The notes: generated by a model from the letters alone, not told the origin. A DNA stretch of 62,367 nt from Lachnospiraceae bacterium (GCA_021199655.1 JAJQHQ010000045.1:1-62367), one strand, 5' to 3'; numbered from the stretch's first letter, positions 26,153-34,657 are shown. Translations and numbers: made by a program.

Positions 26153-27589
26153 TTGAATGACAATAAGACGCAAGAGACAAAGCGATGCAGTAGGTGCGGG
26201 AGAATCCTTCCGATTGACAATTTTAGATTTTGGAGGAAACCCTATTATCGCAGTGAATGCCGGGATTGCGAAGCTATCTATAATAAAGAGTATGAGGCTC
26301 GTAAAAAAGAAAAGAATGACGATTTTCGCGACAACATAGAAATGCTGTTTCAGCGCAAGTACAAAGAGATTCATCCCGCGCGGATTCTCAATCTGAAGGA
26401 GACGGGGCTTGACATTGAACTGATGGGCGAGGACGAAATCTTTGTGCGGCTGATGGATTGCAGCAATACATGGCTATCAAATTACGGGCGGCTGATCAGA
26501 CAATCTTACGGCAAGTATAATATGCTTCATGGAAACGGTTCGGCGGATGGCCAGGCCTATACGGTGAGAAAGCCGGTATACAAAGATGGTGAATGGATAA
26601 AAACAGAGCGCACCATATATGCCGCTAAAACAGTGATTGAGACGTTTATCGTGAATCCGGATATTGTCAATAACAAAAGAGTCTGGCATAGGGGCAATGA
26701 TATCAATGATAACTACTACAAGAATCTTTACCCTTTGACAATAGAGCAATATACGGTTGTCCTTGACCATTACGAGCGCACAGGCGATGACTCGGAAGAG
26801 TATATACTAAAGGTGATGAATGACATACGTTTCAAAAAGAAAGATTGGTCGCGTAAGTCTTACAATCCTACCGTTTGCGGCGTTGGATATTACCCGCCAG
26901 AGATATTCAGTATGTTTGACAAAGTGTACATCTTGACCTATATGTTTGATGCGAGCATCTTGAAGTATTACTTTGACCTGTACAAGATTGATTATGATGT
27001 CAAGAGCATTGAGCGCACGGGAGACAGATACGCGCTTGTGGATTACTTTGTGCCGGACACTTCTGTGTATCGGGATAAAGTCAACGTCTACAATGGCAAT
27101 CTAAATGACAATCTTAACACGAAAGTCAACGGTTTGTCGGCTACATGGTTCAAATCGAGCATTAACAAAAGCAAAATTGCTATGTTGAAGAATAATCTCT
27201 ACAATTACTTTCAGAATATTATGAAGGCTAAATCCAATACAATCATGTGGACTTCCTTTAAAGAGAGCAAATCAAAGCTTAAGGGTAAAGGATACTCAAA
27301 TTGTCATGTAGCTTGTAATTGCCGCTCCACAAACGAATATGCCGATAGATACAATCTGGCCTATTGTGTGAATATATATCTTCACCCGGCGGTTTCACAG
27401 TTCTTCATTCAGCGCGGAATCGAGGTTGACCAAGATATGTATGCTCTCTCAGAAATGATTCAGTGGATTTGGCGCAGCCGGATTCGTAACGGAGAGAGTA
27501 TCAATATTTACGTTCCATCGAAGCGTATGAGAGGGCTATTGCTTGACTGGCTGGCGGTGAATTCAGAGGAGTATAGGAAGGTTGGATGA
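26153..27589 (+). CDS. HNH/NUMOD4-like protein with an N-terminal zinc ribbon
   Basis: 478 aa. The start is TTG 26153, 5 nt after GGAGG (26143-26147); an earlier TTG at 26141 sits inside the ribosome site. Residues about 12-41 hold CSRCGRILPID..CRDCE, a CxxC-CxxC zinc ribbon. Residues about 75-190 resemble homing-type nucleases: a NUMOD4-like strand (FVRLMDCSNTWLSNYGRLIR) and an HNH-like segment (VWHRGNDINDNYYKNLYPLT), comparable to VNH.DGN..NN...NL. The usual first His-His pair is altered, so activity is uncertain. The rest is unrecognised. It could be a free-standing mobile endonuclease or a DNA-binding relative. Confidence 0.45.
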   Translation: MNDNKTQETKRCSRCGRILPIDNFRFWRKPYYRSECRDCEAIYNKEYEARKKEKNDDFRDNIEMLFQRKYKEIHPARILNLKETGLDIELMGEDEIFVRLMDCSNTWLSNYGRLIRQSYGKYNMLHGNGSADGQAYTVRKPVYKDGEWIKTERTIYAAKTVIETFIVNPDIVNNKRVWHRGNDINDNYYKNLYPLTIEQYTVVLDHYERTGDDSEEYILKVMNDIRFKKKDWSRKSYNPTVCGVGYYPPEIFSMFDKVYILTYMFDASILKYYFDLYKIDYDVKSIERTGDRYALVDYFVPDTSVYRDKVNVYNGNLNDNLNTKVNGLSATWFKSSINKSKIAMLKNNLYNYFQNIMKAKSNTIMWTSFKESKSKLKGKGYSNCHVACNCRSTNEYADRYNLAYCVNIYLHPAVSQFFIQRGIEVDQDMYALSEMIQWIWRSRIRNGESINIYVPSKRMRGLLLDWLAVNSEEYRKVG

Positions 27590-28301
27590 TATCTCTTTAG
27601 GAGGACGACCTTCCTAAACGAAGCTGGAAACCCGCTAAAATAAAGGCTTTTTTCAAAATTTCGTTGAGAAGAGAAAAGTGAAAAAGATATATATATTTTA
27701 TATCCTTTAAAGGGGAAACGATGCGGTTATGGCAGCCGGGGCTATCACTCACACCGTGCGGCTGTCGTAACCGGGAATAAAAACCGTTATAATGGTCTTC
27801 GACCATTTAGCCTATAAGAGATGAATTCTATATCTGTATTTACAGGCCATAAGAATATAAAAAAGACCGCGCGTATGCGCCAATATAAGTGTACCGACTT
27901 AGACCAAAGATGAATACCGGACGAAAACGCACATTCTTTAATGGCCCGGAATAGCGACATCCATTTTTGTATCTGGGTACACTATATCTCTGGGCGAAAA
28001 CCTGTAAAGTTTAAACATAGGGGGAGCCTGTAAAGTGATAGAATCTGCTCATGAACGGCGCAGAGACACAACTTTTCTCTTACAGGCTAAGATTTTGAAT
28101 TCACCTTGCGGATGCAGGCTTTCAAGCCGCCATACGGCATAGCGGCCAGACAGCGCGGGATTTCGGCAATCGGTTGCTGAACGAACTTGCAAATTTTCTC
28201 TTTACAGGCCAAAAAGTCATTGTATTTCGTGGCAAGATATGATATATTCTCTTTACAGGAACAACCGCCCACAAAGTGGTTAGCCTCGTTGTAAGTGTAA
28301 G
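27590..28301. other. Non-coding stretch rich in hairpins and TTTACAGGCC repeats
   Basis: No convincing gene. A hairpin AATGGTC-TTC-GACCATT is at 27791-27807. From 27838 rightwards the TTTACAGGCC motif recurs. A 78-codon minus frame (28087-28323) runs through two of the repeats and is not supported by a ribosome site. Confidence 0.55.
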
Positions 28302-28341
28302 ATAAGCCTACCCGTACGGCCAAGTAACAAGGTAGGCTTAT
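28302..28341. terminator. Bidirectional terminator at the toxin 3' end
   Basis: ATAAGCCTACC (28302-28312) pairs perfectly with GGTAGGCTTAT (28331-28341). TTATTTT follows on the plus strand. It abuts the stop codon of the minus-strand toxin and would also end a plus-strand RNA. Confidence 0.75.
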
Positions 28342-28437
28342 TTATTTTCGCTTGTTCGTCCTATCAATATAGGCAAGCAGCGCTATCAGGAATGACCCGC
28401 CAAGAAACAGCAAGCTAAGAACTTCATATGTATCCAT
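28342..28437 (-). CDS. Putative holin-like toxin (type I toxin-antitoxin)
   Basis: 31 aa: starts MDTYEVLSLLFLGG, one hydrophobic helix (about residues 7-23) and a basic tail (DRTNKRK). This is the pattern of the short holin-like/TxpA-type toxins of Firmicutes, which insert in the membrane and are silenced by a convergent antisense RNA. I choose ATG 28437-28435, preceded by GGAGGTG 6 nt upstream on the minus strand; the longer frame to 28581 lacks a ribosome site. A promoter lies at 28538-28510. The 3' hairpin (28302-28341) fits the convergent terminator expected of such modules. Confidence 0.7.
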   Translation of the reverse strand: MDTYEVLSLLFLGGSFLIALLAYIDRTNKRK

Positions 28438-28509
28438 CAGCACCACCTCCCATCTTTTCAGTTTGGGAGGCTTACCACCTTGCAACACGGTTGCCCTGTC
28501 GCTTATGAT

Positions 28510-28538
28510 ATCATAGTCCGCAATAAAACGCCAGTTAA
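28510..28538 (-). promoter_or_regulatory. Promoter candidate for the holin-like toxin
   Basis: Minus strand TTAACT (28538-28533), 17 bp, TATGAT (28515-28510). TTTACAGGCC copies lie just upstream at 28570-28606. Confidence 0.5.
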
Positions 28539-28719
28539 TTTTTGCAAATATAATATATATTTTTTCGCCTTTACAGGCCAAAATGTTTTATCACTTTTTA
28601 CAGGCCTTTCTATAAGGGGAAACTCTGGAAATGCTGATAAACACTGAACAATTTTTGAAATTTATCACTTTTGGGAATCGGATCATTAGCGGCTAGTGGT
28701 GTCAATGGTATCATTGATG

Positions 28720-29004
28720 TTAGTGGTGCTTCATTGCCCTTATGAGATTCATGAGCGCATCTACTTCCTCCGGAGTAAGCCCGGAGACATCAATTTCCTG
28801 TTTACTCTCAATGCCTAACAGATAATCGGCGGACACATGGTAAATTCGTGCAAGTTTGATGAGCACATCATAGGACGGATTACGTGTGCCGGACTCATAC
28901 GCCGAAACAGCGCTAACGGCCATGCCGATACGCTCCGCAACCTGCTTCTGTGTGAGGTTATTCTGAATGCGGAGGGATTTCAGTTTGTTGCCCATGTTTA
29001 CCAT
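28720..29004 (-). CDS. XRE-family HTH repressor
   Basis: 94 aa from ATG 29004, with GTAGGTGG just upstream. Cro/CI-type HTH at residues about 4-60: LKSLRIQNNLTQKQVAERIGMAVSAVSAYESGTRNPSYDVLIKLARIYHVSADYLLG, followed by a short helix (LTPEEVDALMNLIRAM). Typical of phage/element lysogeny-type regulators. Its divergent partner is the Big2 gene. Confidence 0.9.
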   Translation of the reverse strand: MVNMGNKLKSLRIQNNLTQKQVAERIGMAVSAVSAYESGTRNPSYDVLIKLARIYHVSADYLLGIESKQEIDVSGLTPEEVDALMNLIRAMKHH

Positions 29005-29162
29005 TTGTGCCACCTACCTTTTTTAGATGAGTGTACACAGTATGATTTCTGAATAGGTAGAATTTATTCTGAAATACAGAAATTTTATATTGAAATTGCT
29101 TTGATATGGTGTTACCATACTGGAATAAATGTAAATTCTATGTAAAACAGGAGGATGAAAGT

Positions 29163-30323
29163 ATGACAGGAAAATGGAAGAAATGCATATCTGCATTGTT
29201 ACTGGCGTTTATGTTTGCGGTGGTTGCACCGTCTGTGATTCCGGGACCAATGCAAACGGTAGAGGCGGCGAGTGTTAAAATCAGCAAAAGCAAGTTGACT
29301 CTTGTTAAAGGCGCGACAAAGACTCTTACGGTTACGGGCACATCATCAAAGGTGACATGGAGCAGCAATAAGAAATCAGTCGCGACCGTGAACAAGAACG
29401 GCAAAGTAACAGCAAAGAAGAAGGGCACAGCCACAATCACCGCAAAGGTGAACGGCAAGAAGTACACTTGCAAGGTTACGGTAGAGGCACCGAAAATAAG
29501 CGCTTCCTCCGCGACTCTTACAGTTGGAAAAACAAAGACACTGAAAGTTAGCGGTACCTCACAGAAAGTTACCTGGTCATCCAGTAAGAAGTCAGTTGCT
29601 ACAGTATCAAGCAAGGGCAAAGTGACGGCGAAAAAGGCCGGGACTGCTACGATTACGGCGAAAGTTGGCGGCAAGAAGTATACCTGCAAAGTGACCGTTA
29701 CGAAAAAGAGCACGTCTACTTCTGTAACGGTTACCGGAGTTACTTTGAATAAATCGGCTTTGTCTTTGACAGAGGGCGGTAGTGAGTCGCTAACCGCAAC
29801 AGTCGCTCCATCTAATGCTACTGATAAAACTGTTTCATGGAGTAGTAGCAATACGAGCGTTGCAACAGTTGATTCTACTGGTAAAGTTACGGGTGTGGCG
29901 GCTGGAACGGCTACAATTACGGCAACAGCGAGCGGCAAGAGCGCTACCTGTAGCGTAACGGTTACTAAAGCAAAAAAACCAATTACATCTGTCAGTTTAT
30001 CAAAGACAGCTATGATATTAGATTCGGGAGAGTCCGATGTTTTGCAAGTATCTTATTTGCCTCTGGATACCACAGATAGTACAGTAGTAACATGGTCTAG
30101 TTCAGATACAAGTATAGTAAATGTATCTAGTGGAATTGTTACAGGAATATCTGCGGGTACGGCTACTGTAACGGCAACAATAGGGAATAAATCGGCTACT
30201 TGTACAGTTTTGGTGAATCAGTCTTATGGTTCAATTACAGGAAATGTCACGTATTATACTCGCCGCGATGCTTTAAAAGCATTTGATTTAATATCGAGTA
30301 AGGCTTTTTGCTTATTCTATTGA
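29163..30323 (+). pseudogene. Secreted Big2 (bacterial Ig-like) surface protein, 3' truncated
   Basis: ATG 29163 follows GGAGG. A signal peptide (KKCISALLLAFMFAVVAPSVI, cut near VEAA) is followed by four Big2 domains of about 78-85 residues, each with a KVTWSSNKKSVATV..GKVTAKKKGTATITA-type core. The last recognisable residues are SITGNVTYYT; then the frame runs into antisense ArdC sequence and ends at 30323. Domain repeats suggest a longer original adhesin or cell-wall-associated protein. No sortase or other anchor remains. Confidence 0.75.
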
Positions 30324-30429
30324 ATGCTCCCGTTCTGGTTCCCGTCCAAGGCTTTTGCCATGGGATATTTCCTTTTTCAAGTTCCGCGATAATGCGGTCT
30401 GTCACGATTTGATATACGTTGTTCGCCAT
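30247..30429 (-). pseudogene. ArdC-type antirestriction protein, N-terminal fragment
   Basis: ATG 30429 has GGAGGGCG upstream. The 60 residues VYQIVTDRIIAELEKGNIPWQKPW..GAFNRISKKPYSILNQMLL match the start of ArdC/DUF1738 proteins, which protect incoming single-stranded plasmid DNA from restriction. Normal proteins are about 290-320 aa with a metallopeptidase domain. Here homology ends at HRGEY and the frame stops in the facing Big2 gene, so the C-terminal part is lost. Confidence 0.75.
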
Positions 30430-30467
30430 GTGTTCGCCCTCCGTTAATATTTAATTGATGGGTTAAT

Positions 30468-30554
30468 AGTACACTATTTTGTGTACTCTGTAAATCGGTA
30501 AAGTTCACAAAAATGTGTACCTGAAATTGTTGATAGTTCACAAAAATGTGTACC
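30468..30554. promoter_or_regulatory. Three palindromic operators left of the small HTH gene
   Basis: AGTACACTATTTTGTGTACT (30468-30487), AGTTCACAAAAATGTGTACC (30502-30521) and the same again (30535-30554). Spacing is 33-34 bp, about three helical turns. They lie between the ardC fragment (minus) and the HTH gene (plus), covering both 5' regions. Confidence 0.8.
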
Positions 30555-30651
30555 ATTGAATAAAGGTTATTAATTGAAAAAAAATAGGTTTTCATGTAAA
30601 ATGAATATAGAGAAGATATACATATAAAAACACTGATAAGGGGGAATACCA

Positions 30652-30864
30652 TTGTTTGCAAATACCATCAAAGACATATTGAAAGATTCTAATAAAAGTT
30701 TAACTCAAAATGATTTAGCGGCTGTGTTGGGTATGACGAAACAAAGTTTTTCTAATAAGATGTCCAGAGATACTTTTACAGTTCAAGACATGATAAAAAT
30801 TGCATCATATTTAGATATGACAGTTGTATTAAAAAGCGCTGATCATGAATACATCGTGCAATAA
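30652..30864 (+). CDS. Small Cro/CI-type HTH regulator
   Basis: 70 aa, TTG start at 30652 with AAGGGGG (30638-30644) upstream. Almost the whole protein is an HTH (LTQNDLAAVLGMTKQSFSNKMSRDTFTVQDMIKIASYLDM). It is flanked on each side by three copies of AGTACAC-N6-GTGTACT, so it is the obvious candidate to bind them and control itself and both neighbours. Confidence 0.85.
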   Translation: MFANTIKDILKDSNKSLTQNDLAAVLGMTKQSFSNKMSRDTFTVQDMIKIASYLDMTVVLKSADHEYIVQ

Positions 30865-30936
30865 TATATAATAGAGTGTGTATATAGGAAAGTGTAGCTT
30901 TAAAAGCTATGCTTTCTTTTTTTATGTTCGGGCAAA

Positions 30937-31025
30937 AGTACACGAAATAGTGTACAATCTGCACAAAAAGAAGTACATAAATTTGTGTACTCTGCCAATT
31001 TACAAAGTACACAAAAAGGTGTACT
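30937..31025. promoter_or_regulatory. Three palindromic operators right of the small HTH gene
   Basis: AGTACACGAAATAGTGTACA (30937-30956), AGTACATAAATTTGTGTACT (30972-30991) and AGTACACAAAAAGGTGTACT (31006-31025), spaced 34-35 bp. They precede the operon starting at 31179. A 73-codon frame across them is not a gene. Confidence 0.8.
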
Positions 31026-31178
31026 ATTTACCCATCAAAACAAAACACGGCCAGCCGGAAGCCCGAAAGACTCCGATACTGAAAACCATATACCTGTGAG
31101 CCATAGCAGAGCGCGGCAATAGACACGAAGATGATTTCAGGGCTGACCATCAAATTAGAAAAAGCGGAGGATAACGAT

Positions 31179-31457
31179 ATGTGTACAACGATGAAGCAGT
31201 TAGAAAGTGTAGTAGCTGATTATAGAAGCCTTAAGGCTCTGAAAGATGAACTCGAAGAGCAGGTCAAAGACCTTGAGCGTGAGATTATCGGTTATCTTGA
31301 TACCAACGAGAAAATGACCGAGACAGGCAAGGACTTCACCGTGAAAGTCTCGACCTGTGAGAGACGGACACTCGATAGCAAGCGGCTCGAAGCTGACCTC
31401 GGAAGCCTTGCAGAGTATCAGAGAGTAAGCCAGTATAGACGGCTGTATGTAAGATAA
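31179..31457 (+). CDS. Small coiled-coil protein, phage/element type
   Basis: 92 aa from ATG 31179 (AGCGGAGG 9 nt upstream). Residues about 8-45 form a charged helix (LKALKDELEEQVKDLEREIIGYLD); the rest, FTVKVSTCERRTLDSKRLEADLG..YRRLYVR, resembles small proteins found beside phage recombination genes. Function unknown. First gene of a run of small element genes to 33252. Confidence 0.6.
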   Translation: MCTTMKQLESVVADYRSLKALKDELEEQVKDLEREIIGYLDTNEKMTETGKDFTVKVSTCERRTLDSKRLEADLGSLAEYQRVSQYRRLYVR

Positions 31458-31505
31458 AAAATCAGTAGCTGACCTAACGGCTTGACGGGGAGAAGGAGCG
31501 GCACA

Positions 31506-31658
31506 ATGAAGCATTATTTTTTTCTGATATTGAACACTTATACATACGTTTCAAGGTATGAGCATGGCGGCTATGATGACATCGAGGATATCAAGAAGCA
31601 TTTAAGCGCTGATGAAAGACTGATATCTGTCTGGGAAGTCGGGAACAAGGTTTACTGA
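31506..31658 (+). CDS. 50-aa hypothetical protein
   Basis: Starts ATG 31506 after GGAGAAGGAG. Sequence MKHYFFLILNTYTYVS.. then GGYDDIEDIKKHLSADERLISVWEVGNKVY: an alpha/beta mini-domain in appearance. No family recognised; supported by ribosome site and position in the gene run. Confidence 0.55.
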   Translation: MKHYFFLILNTYTYVSRYEHGGYDDIEDIKKHLSADERLISVWEVGNKVY

Positions 31659-31792
31659 TGAAGAACCTGCGCTATCGGGTTGACGGGCAATCAGCTATTG
31701 AAGCAGATGGGCGGGGCTTGCCCCGTTAATGCTACCAAGTAGAGCGTCCAAAGTCGCTACTAATAGCAAATATATTACAGGAGGAGCAACAC

Positions 31793-32038
31793 ATGAAACG
31801 AGCGATTAACGAGCAGTTTGACATTTGGGTGGACAGAACGCCCGAAACAGCGGAAGTCAAGGCGGCACGGGTAAGGGTGCAGGAGTTCCTTGACACACTC
31901 ACAGAAGAGCAGGACAAGCGGCTTTTTGAGTATATCTCGGAAGTGCAGAGACAGGCTTACGAGGGTGGCTATTGCATGGCTATGCGGCTTGCGGCTGAAT
32001 GCTTTTCCGGCAAATGCGGATACGATAAGCGCGACTAA
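31793..32038 (+). CDS. Small hypothetical helical protein (81 aa)
   Basis: RBS AGGAGG 9 nt before ATG 31793. Mostly helical: EVKAARVRVQEFLDTLTEEQDKRLFEYISEVQRQAYEGGYCMAMRLAAECF. Proteins of this appearance, ending in a helix with GGYCMAMRL, are common in Lachnospiraceae mobile elements; function unknown. Confidence 0.65.
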   Translation: MKRAINEQFDIWVDRTPETAEVKAARVRVQEFLDTLTEEQDKRLFEYISEVQRQAYEGGYCMAMRLAAECFSGKCGYDKRD

Positions 32039-32061
32039 GCGCATGAAAGGGGGCGGCGAAA

Positions 32062-32421
32062 ATGCCAGAAGATAACATAGTGGTTACATATGACGCGCTT
32101 TATGCTTGCGATATCGCGGAGATTGAACACAGAGCGGTCGAGCGGTATAAGATGCAGGAGCATCATGACAGGATTTTCCGCGAAAAAGAGCGGAAGATGA
32201 TCCGCAAAGAGCAGGAGGAGCGGCGGCGCTATTTTCTCAATCAGAAGCTTATAGGCGTTTTTCTTCTGGCGGCGGCTGTCCTGCTTACGGTACTGGTAGA
32301 TTTGACCTGCATTGTCGGCGCTATTCCTGCAATCGGGTTGATAGCCACTAAAAAGATGATGATTGTAAACGACTACTGGCGGACGCACGGCGGCGCGGGC
32401 CAGTGGTCACAGGAAAACTAA
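32062..32421 (+). CDS. Small membrane protein with charged coiled-coil
   Basis: 119 aa. Residues about 20-58 are a charged helix (HDRIFREKERKMIRKEQEERRR), followed by a hydrophobic hairpin (LIGVFLLAAAVLLTVLVDLTCIVGAIPAIGLI) and a short tail. RBS AAAGGGGG before ATG. Function unknown; similar proteins occur in phage-derived islands. Confidence 0.65.
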   Translation: MPEDNIVVTYDALYACDIAEIEHRAVERYKMQEHHDRIFREKERKMIRKEQEERRRYFLNQKLIGVFLLAAAVLLTVLVDLTCIVGAIPAIGLIATKKMMIVNDYWRTHGGAGQWSQEN

Positions 32422-32440
32422 TGAAAGGTAGGGGAACGAC

Positions 32441-33067
32441 ATGAACGCGAACACCGAGCGCTATTTATATGAATATTATGCAGATGATGCAAAAAAGCTT
32501 TGTCGGGTAGTTGACCGCATTCTTTCCCATTTCGGCGGCGTGACTGATGCAAGTGAGTTTTACTCTTTAGCGGATGAGGTTTTTGTGGATGTCCTGCGAC
32601 GGTACGACAACGAAAGCAGTTTTGACGGATTCCTGTATTCCTGCCTCGACCGCAAGATTAAGTCGGAGTTTACGAGACGGAACAGGGACAAGCGGACACA
32701 GTACGTAAGGGACGAGAACGGCAACAAGGTTCTGGACGAGCGCGGCAAGTATATCATCGTTCACGTGCTGTACCTGGATGCACCGATTGACGAGGACGGC
32801 ACGACATACGGCAAAATGATTGCCGCCAAGGAAACTGACGATGAAGCAAGCCTGTACGAAGAGGAAATGTTACGGTACATGGAAAGACTATCTCGGAAGC
32901 AGAGGCAAATTGCTGAATACCTGCAACAGGGCTTTTCCCCGTCAGAGATTCGTGAAGAAATGGGTATAAGCGAAGACAGATACCGGATGCTTTTTGCAGA
33001 TATGTGCTCGATGAGCAAAACACGGAATTTAAAGAAGCTTTACAAGGGAGGAGCGGCACGGATATGA
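32441..33067 (+). CDS. Sigma-70-like factor (ECF/phage type)
   Basis: 208 aa. Region 2-like core FDGFLYSCLDRKIKSEFTRRNRDKRTQ (about 66-90) and region 4 HTH LSRKQRQIAEYLQQGFSPSEIREEMGISEDRYRML (about 149-184), with an acidic linker between. Element-borne factors of this kind may redirect RNA polymerase to element genes. RBS AGGTAGGGG. Its stop overlaps the next start (ATGA). Confidence 0.75.
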   Translation: MNANTERYLYEYYADDAKKLCRVVDRILSHFGGVTDASEFYSLADEVFVDVLRRYDNESSFDGFLYSCLDRKIKSEFTRRNRDKRTQYVRDENGNKVLDERGKYIIVHVLYLDAPIDEDGTTYGKMIAAKETDDEASLYEEEMLRYMERLSRKQRQIAEYLQQGFSPSEIREEMGISEDRYRMLFADMCSMSKTRNLKKLYKGGAARI

Positions 33068-33252
33068 GAAATTGGCTTGTACTTCTGGATATGGGCGGCG
33101 GGTTAAGAATCCCGCTCCGCCTAAAGGCAAAAGAAACGACACACGCGCTGACAAAAGCGGCTATCTGGTGTCAAAAGGAAAACTATCATCCTGTAGGAAT
33201 GGAATCAATCGTTTTGACTGATTACGGTATCATAGATGTAGACGAGACATGA
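33064..33252 (+). CDS. 62-aa hypothetical protein, coupled to the sigma factor gene
   Basis: Starts at ATG 33064, overlapping the sigma gene stop by 4 bp. NWLVLLDMGGGLRIPLRLKAKETTHALTKAAIW..GMESIVLTDYGIIDVDET: a beta-rich small protein. No known family. Confidence 0.6.
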   Translation: MRNWLVLLDMGGGLRIPLRLKAKETTHALTKAAIWCQKENYHPVGMESIVLTDYGIIDVDET

Positions 33253-33446
33253 TATAGATAATTCTTCCGTCAGATTGGGAGAAGGCAACGCGAAAAAGCA
33301 ACGTGAAGAGAAGCGCGGGAAAATGCAAGCCAGTCTGACGGAGTTCACAATAAGCGAGACTTCGGACAAACATTTGCCAGAAGTAAAGGCAAGAGAAACT
33401 TAAAGCAAATATTTGCGCAATGCTAAACAGCGAAAGGAGCACCAAA

Positions 33447-34556
33447 ATGTATACACAGACAGCGGAAAAGAGCAAGGTAAAGCAGTATTCCATACAGGCA
33501 ATCATTAACAAGATGGACGGCTACGGTTTCCGTTTTGACAACGCAACACAGCGTGAATCCGGCCAGTGGTCACCGAAGATTAAAGGCAATCTGATTTCCG
33601 ACATTCTACAAGGCAATCCTGTGCCGAATCTGACCTTTGCAGAGCAGGTGATTAACGGCATCGTTATCACATGGAATCTGGACGGGAAACAGCGCTGTAC
33701 AACTGTTTATGAGTACGTGAACAACAAGTTCCGAATCTCCCGCGCGATTCGCAGATGGGAAATTGAATATCAGACATTTGCGAAGCGTGAAAGCGGCGAG
33801 TTGCTTCTTTCAGCAGATGGTTTTCCGCAGGTCGAAGTGAAGACCTGCGACATTAGAGGCAAACGCTTCAAAGACCTGCCTGTCGAGTTGCAGGAGCGCA
33901 TTCTGGAATACACCTTTGACTGCACACTGTATCTGAACTGCACGGATGAGGATATTGAATACCACATCTGCCGATACAATGACGGAAAGCCAATGACTGC
34001 CGCACAGAGGGGCATGGGCGCACTCGGTACAAAGTATTCCGCGCTTGTAAAGAGAATCTCTGATATGCCATTCTTCAAGGATTGCGGCGATTACCGGATG
34101 AGCGAGTACCGCAACGGGACGATTGACAAGACGGTTATTGAGGGAATTATGGCAAGCTATTATCGTGACAACTGGAACCGAAACGAGGCAATGTGCGAGT
34201 TCCTGAAGGAGCACGCATCGGAGCAGACATTTGAAGATTTTGCGGATATCATCGACCGCTTAGAGGAAATCATCACGGAAAACCTGTCTGACCTGTTTAA
34301 TTCAAAGGATAGCTTCATCTGGTTTGCCCTGTTCGCGACTTTTGACAAGTACGGACTGGAAGATGAGCGGTTTGCAGATTTCCTCACGGCGTTTAAGGAC
34401 TCGCTTCACGCGCAGGTGGTTGACGGCAAGACCTATGATGAGGTAAATGAGACTCGCGCCACAAAGGACAAGAGAACGATGGTCGAAAAGCTGAACATCC
34501 TTGAGAAGCTTATGGCGGACTATCTGGAAGTATCCAATACAGCGAAATGCGCATAA
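33447..34556 (+). CDS. DUF262 (GmrS/ParB-like NTPase) protein, copy 1
   Basis: 369 aa from ATG 33447 (CGAAAGGAG upstream). DUF262 motifs: TQRESGQWSPKIKGNLISDILQGNPVP near 31, LDGKQRCTTVYEYV near 73, and DIEYHICRYNDGKPMTAAQRGMG near 171. DUF262 is the ParB-fold nucleotide-binding domain of GmrSD-type type IV restriction enzymes. The HNH nuclease domain (DUF1524) that normally completes GmrSD is absent and the C-terminal part is helical. It is a paralogue of the protein at 37090. It may be a regulator, an effector subunit or part of a defence module. Confidence 0.8.
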   Translation: MYTQTAEKSKVKQYSIQAIINKMDGYGFRFDNATQRESGQWSPKIKGNLISDILQGNPVPNLTFAEQVINGIVITWNLDGKQRCTTVYEYVNNKFRISRAIRRWEIEYQTFAKRESGELLLSADGFPQVEVKTCDIRGKRFKDLPVELQERILEYTFDCTLYLNCTDEDIEYHICRYNDGKPMTAAQRGMGALGTKYSALVKRISDMPFFKDCGDYRMSEYRNGTIDKTVIEGIMASYYRDNWNRNEAMCEFLKEHASEQTFEDFADIIDRLEEIITENLSDLFNSKDSFIWFALFATFDKYGLEDERFADFLTAFKDSLHAQVVDGKTYDEVNETRATKDKRTMVEKLNILEKLMADYLEVSNTAKCA

Positions 34557-34657
34557 TTGACAGAAGCGGCTACTCCGTGCCACGAATTGAAACAGGGTAT
34601 GGAAGTAGCCACCTGTTTGTGCTATACTGGCTTCATAAAAGAAATGGGGGTGTTACG

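Larger units (their letters stand above)
27838..28606. repeat. Iteron-like TTTACAGGCC repeats, both orientations
   Basis: Direct copies or close variants at 27838-27848, 28080-28088, 28201-28210, 28252-28260, 28570-28579 and 28596-28606, and inverted copies (GCCTGTAAAG) near 28001 and at 28026-28035. Another inverted copy is at 35202-35211 at the end of the Uma2-like gene. The cluster brackets the holin-like toxin gene. It may be a replication-initiator or regulator binding array; no initiator gene was recognised. Confidence 0.6.

Noticed and set aside
28087-28323. 78-codon minus frame beside the holin-like toxin.
   Set aside because: It spans TTTACAGGCC repeats and the bidirectional terminator, without a ribosome site.
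30878-31099. 73-codon frame right of the small HTH gene.
   Set aside because: It is made of the three palindromic operators and lacks a start signal.
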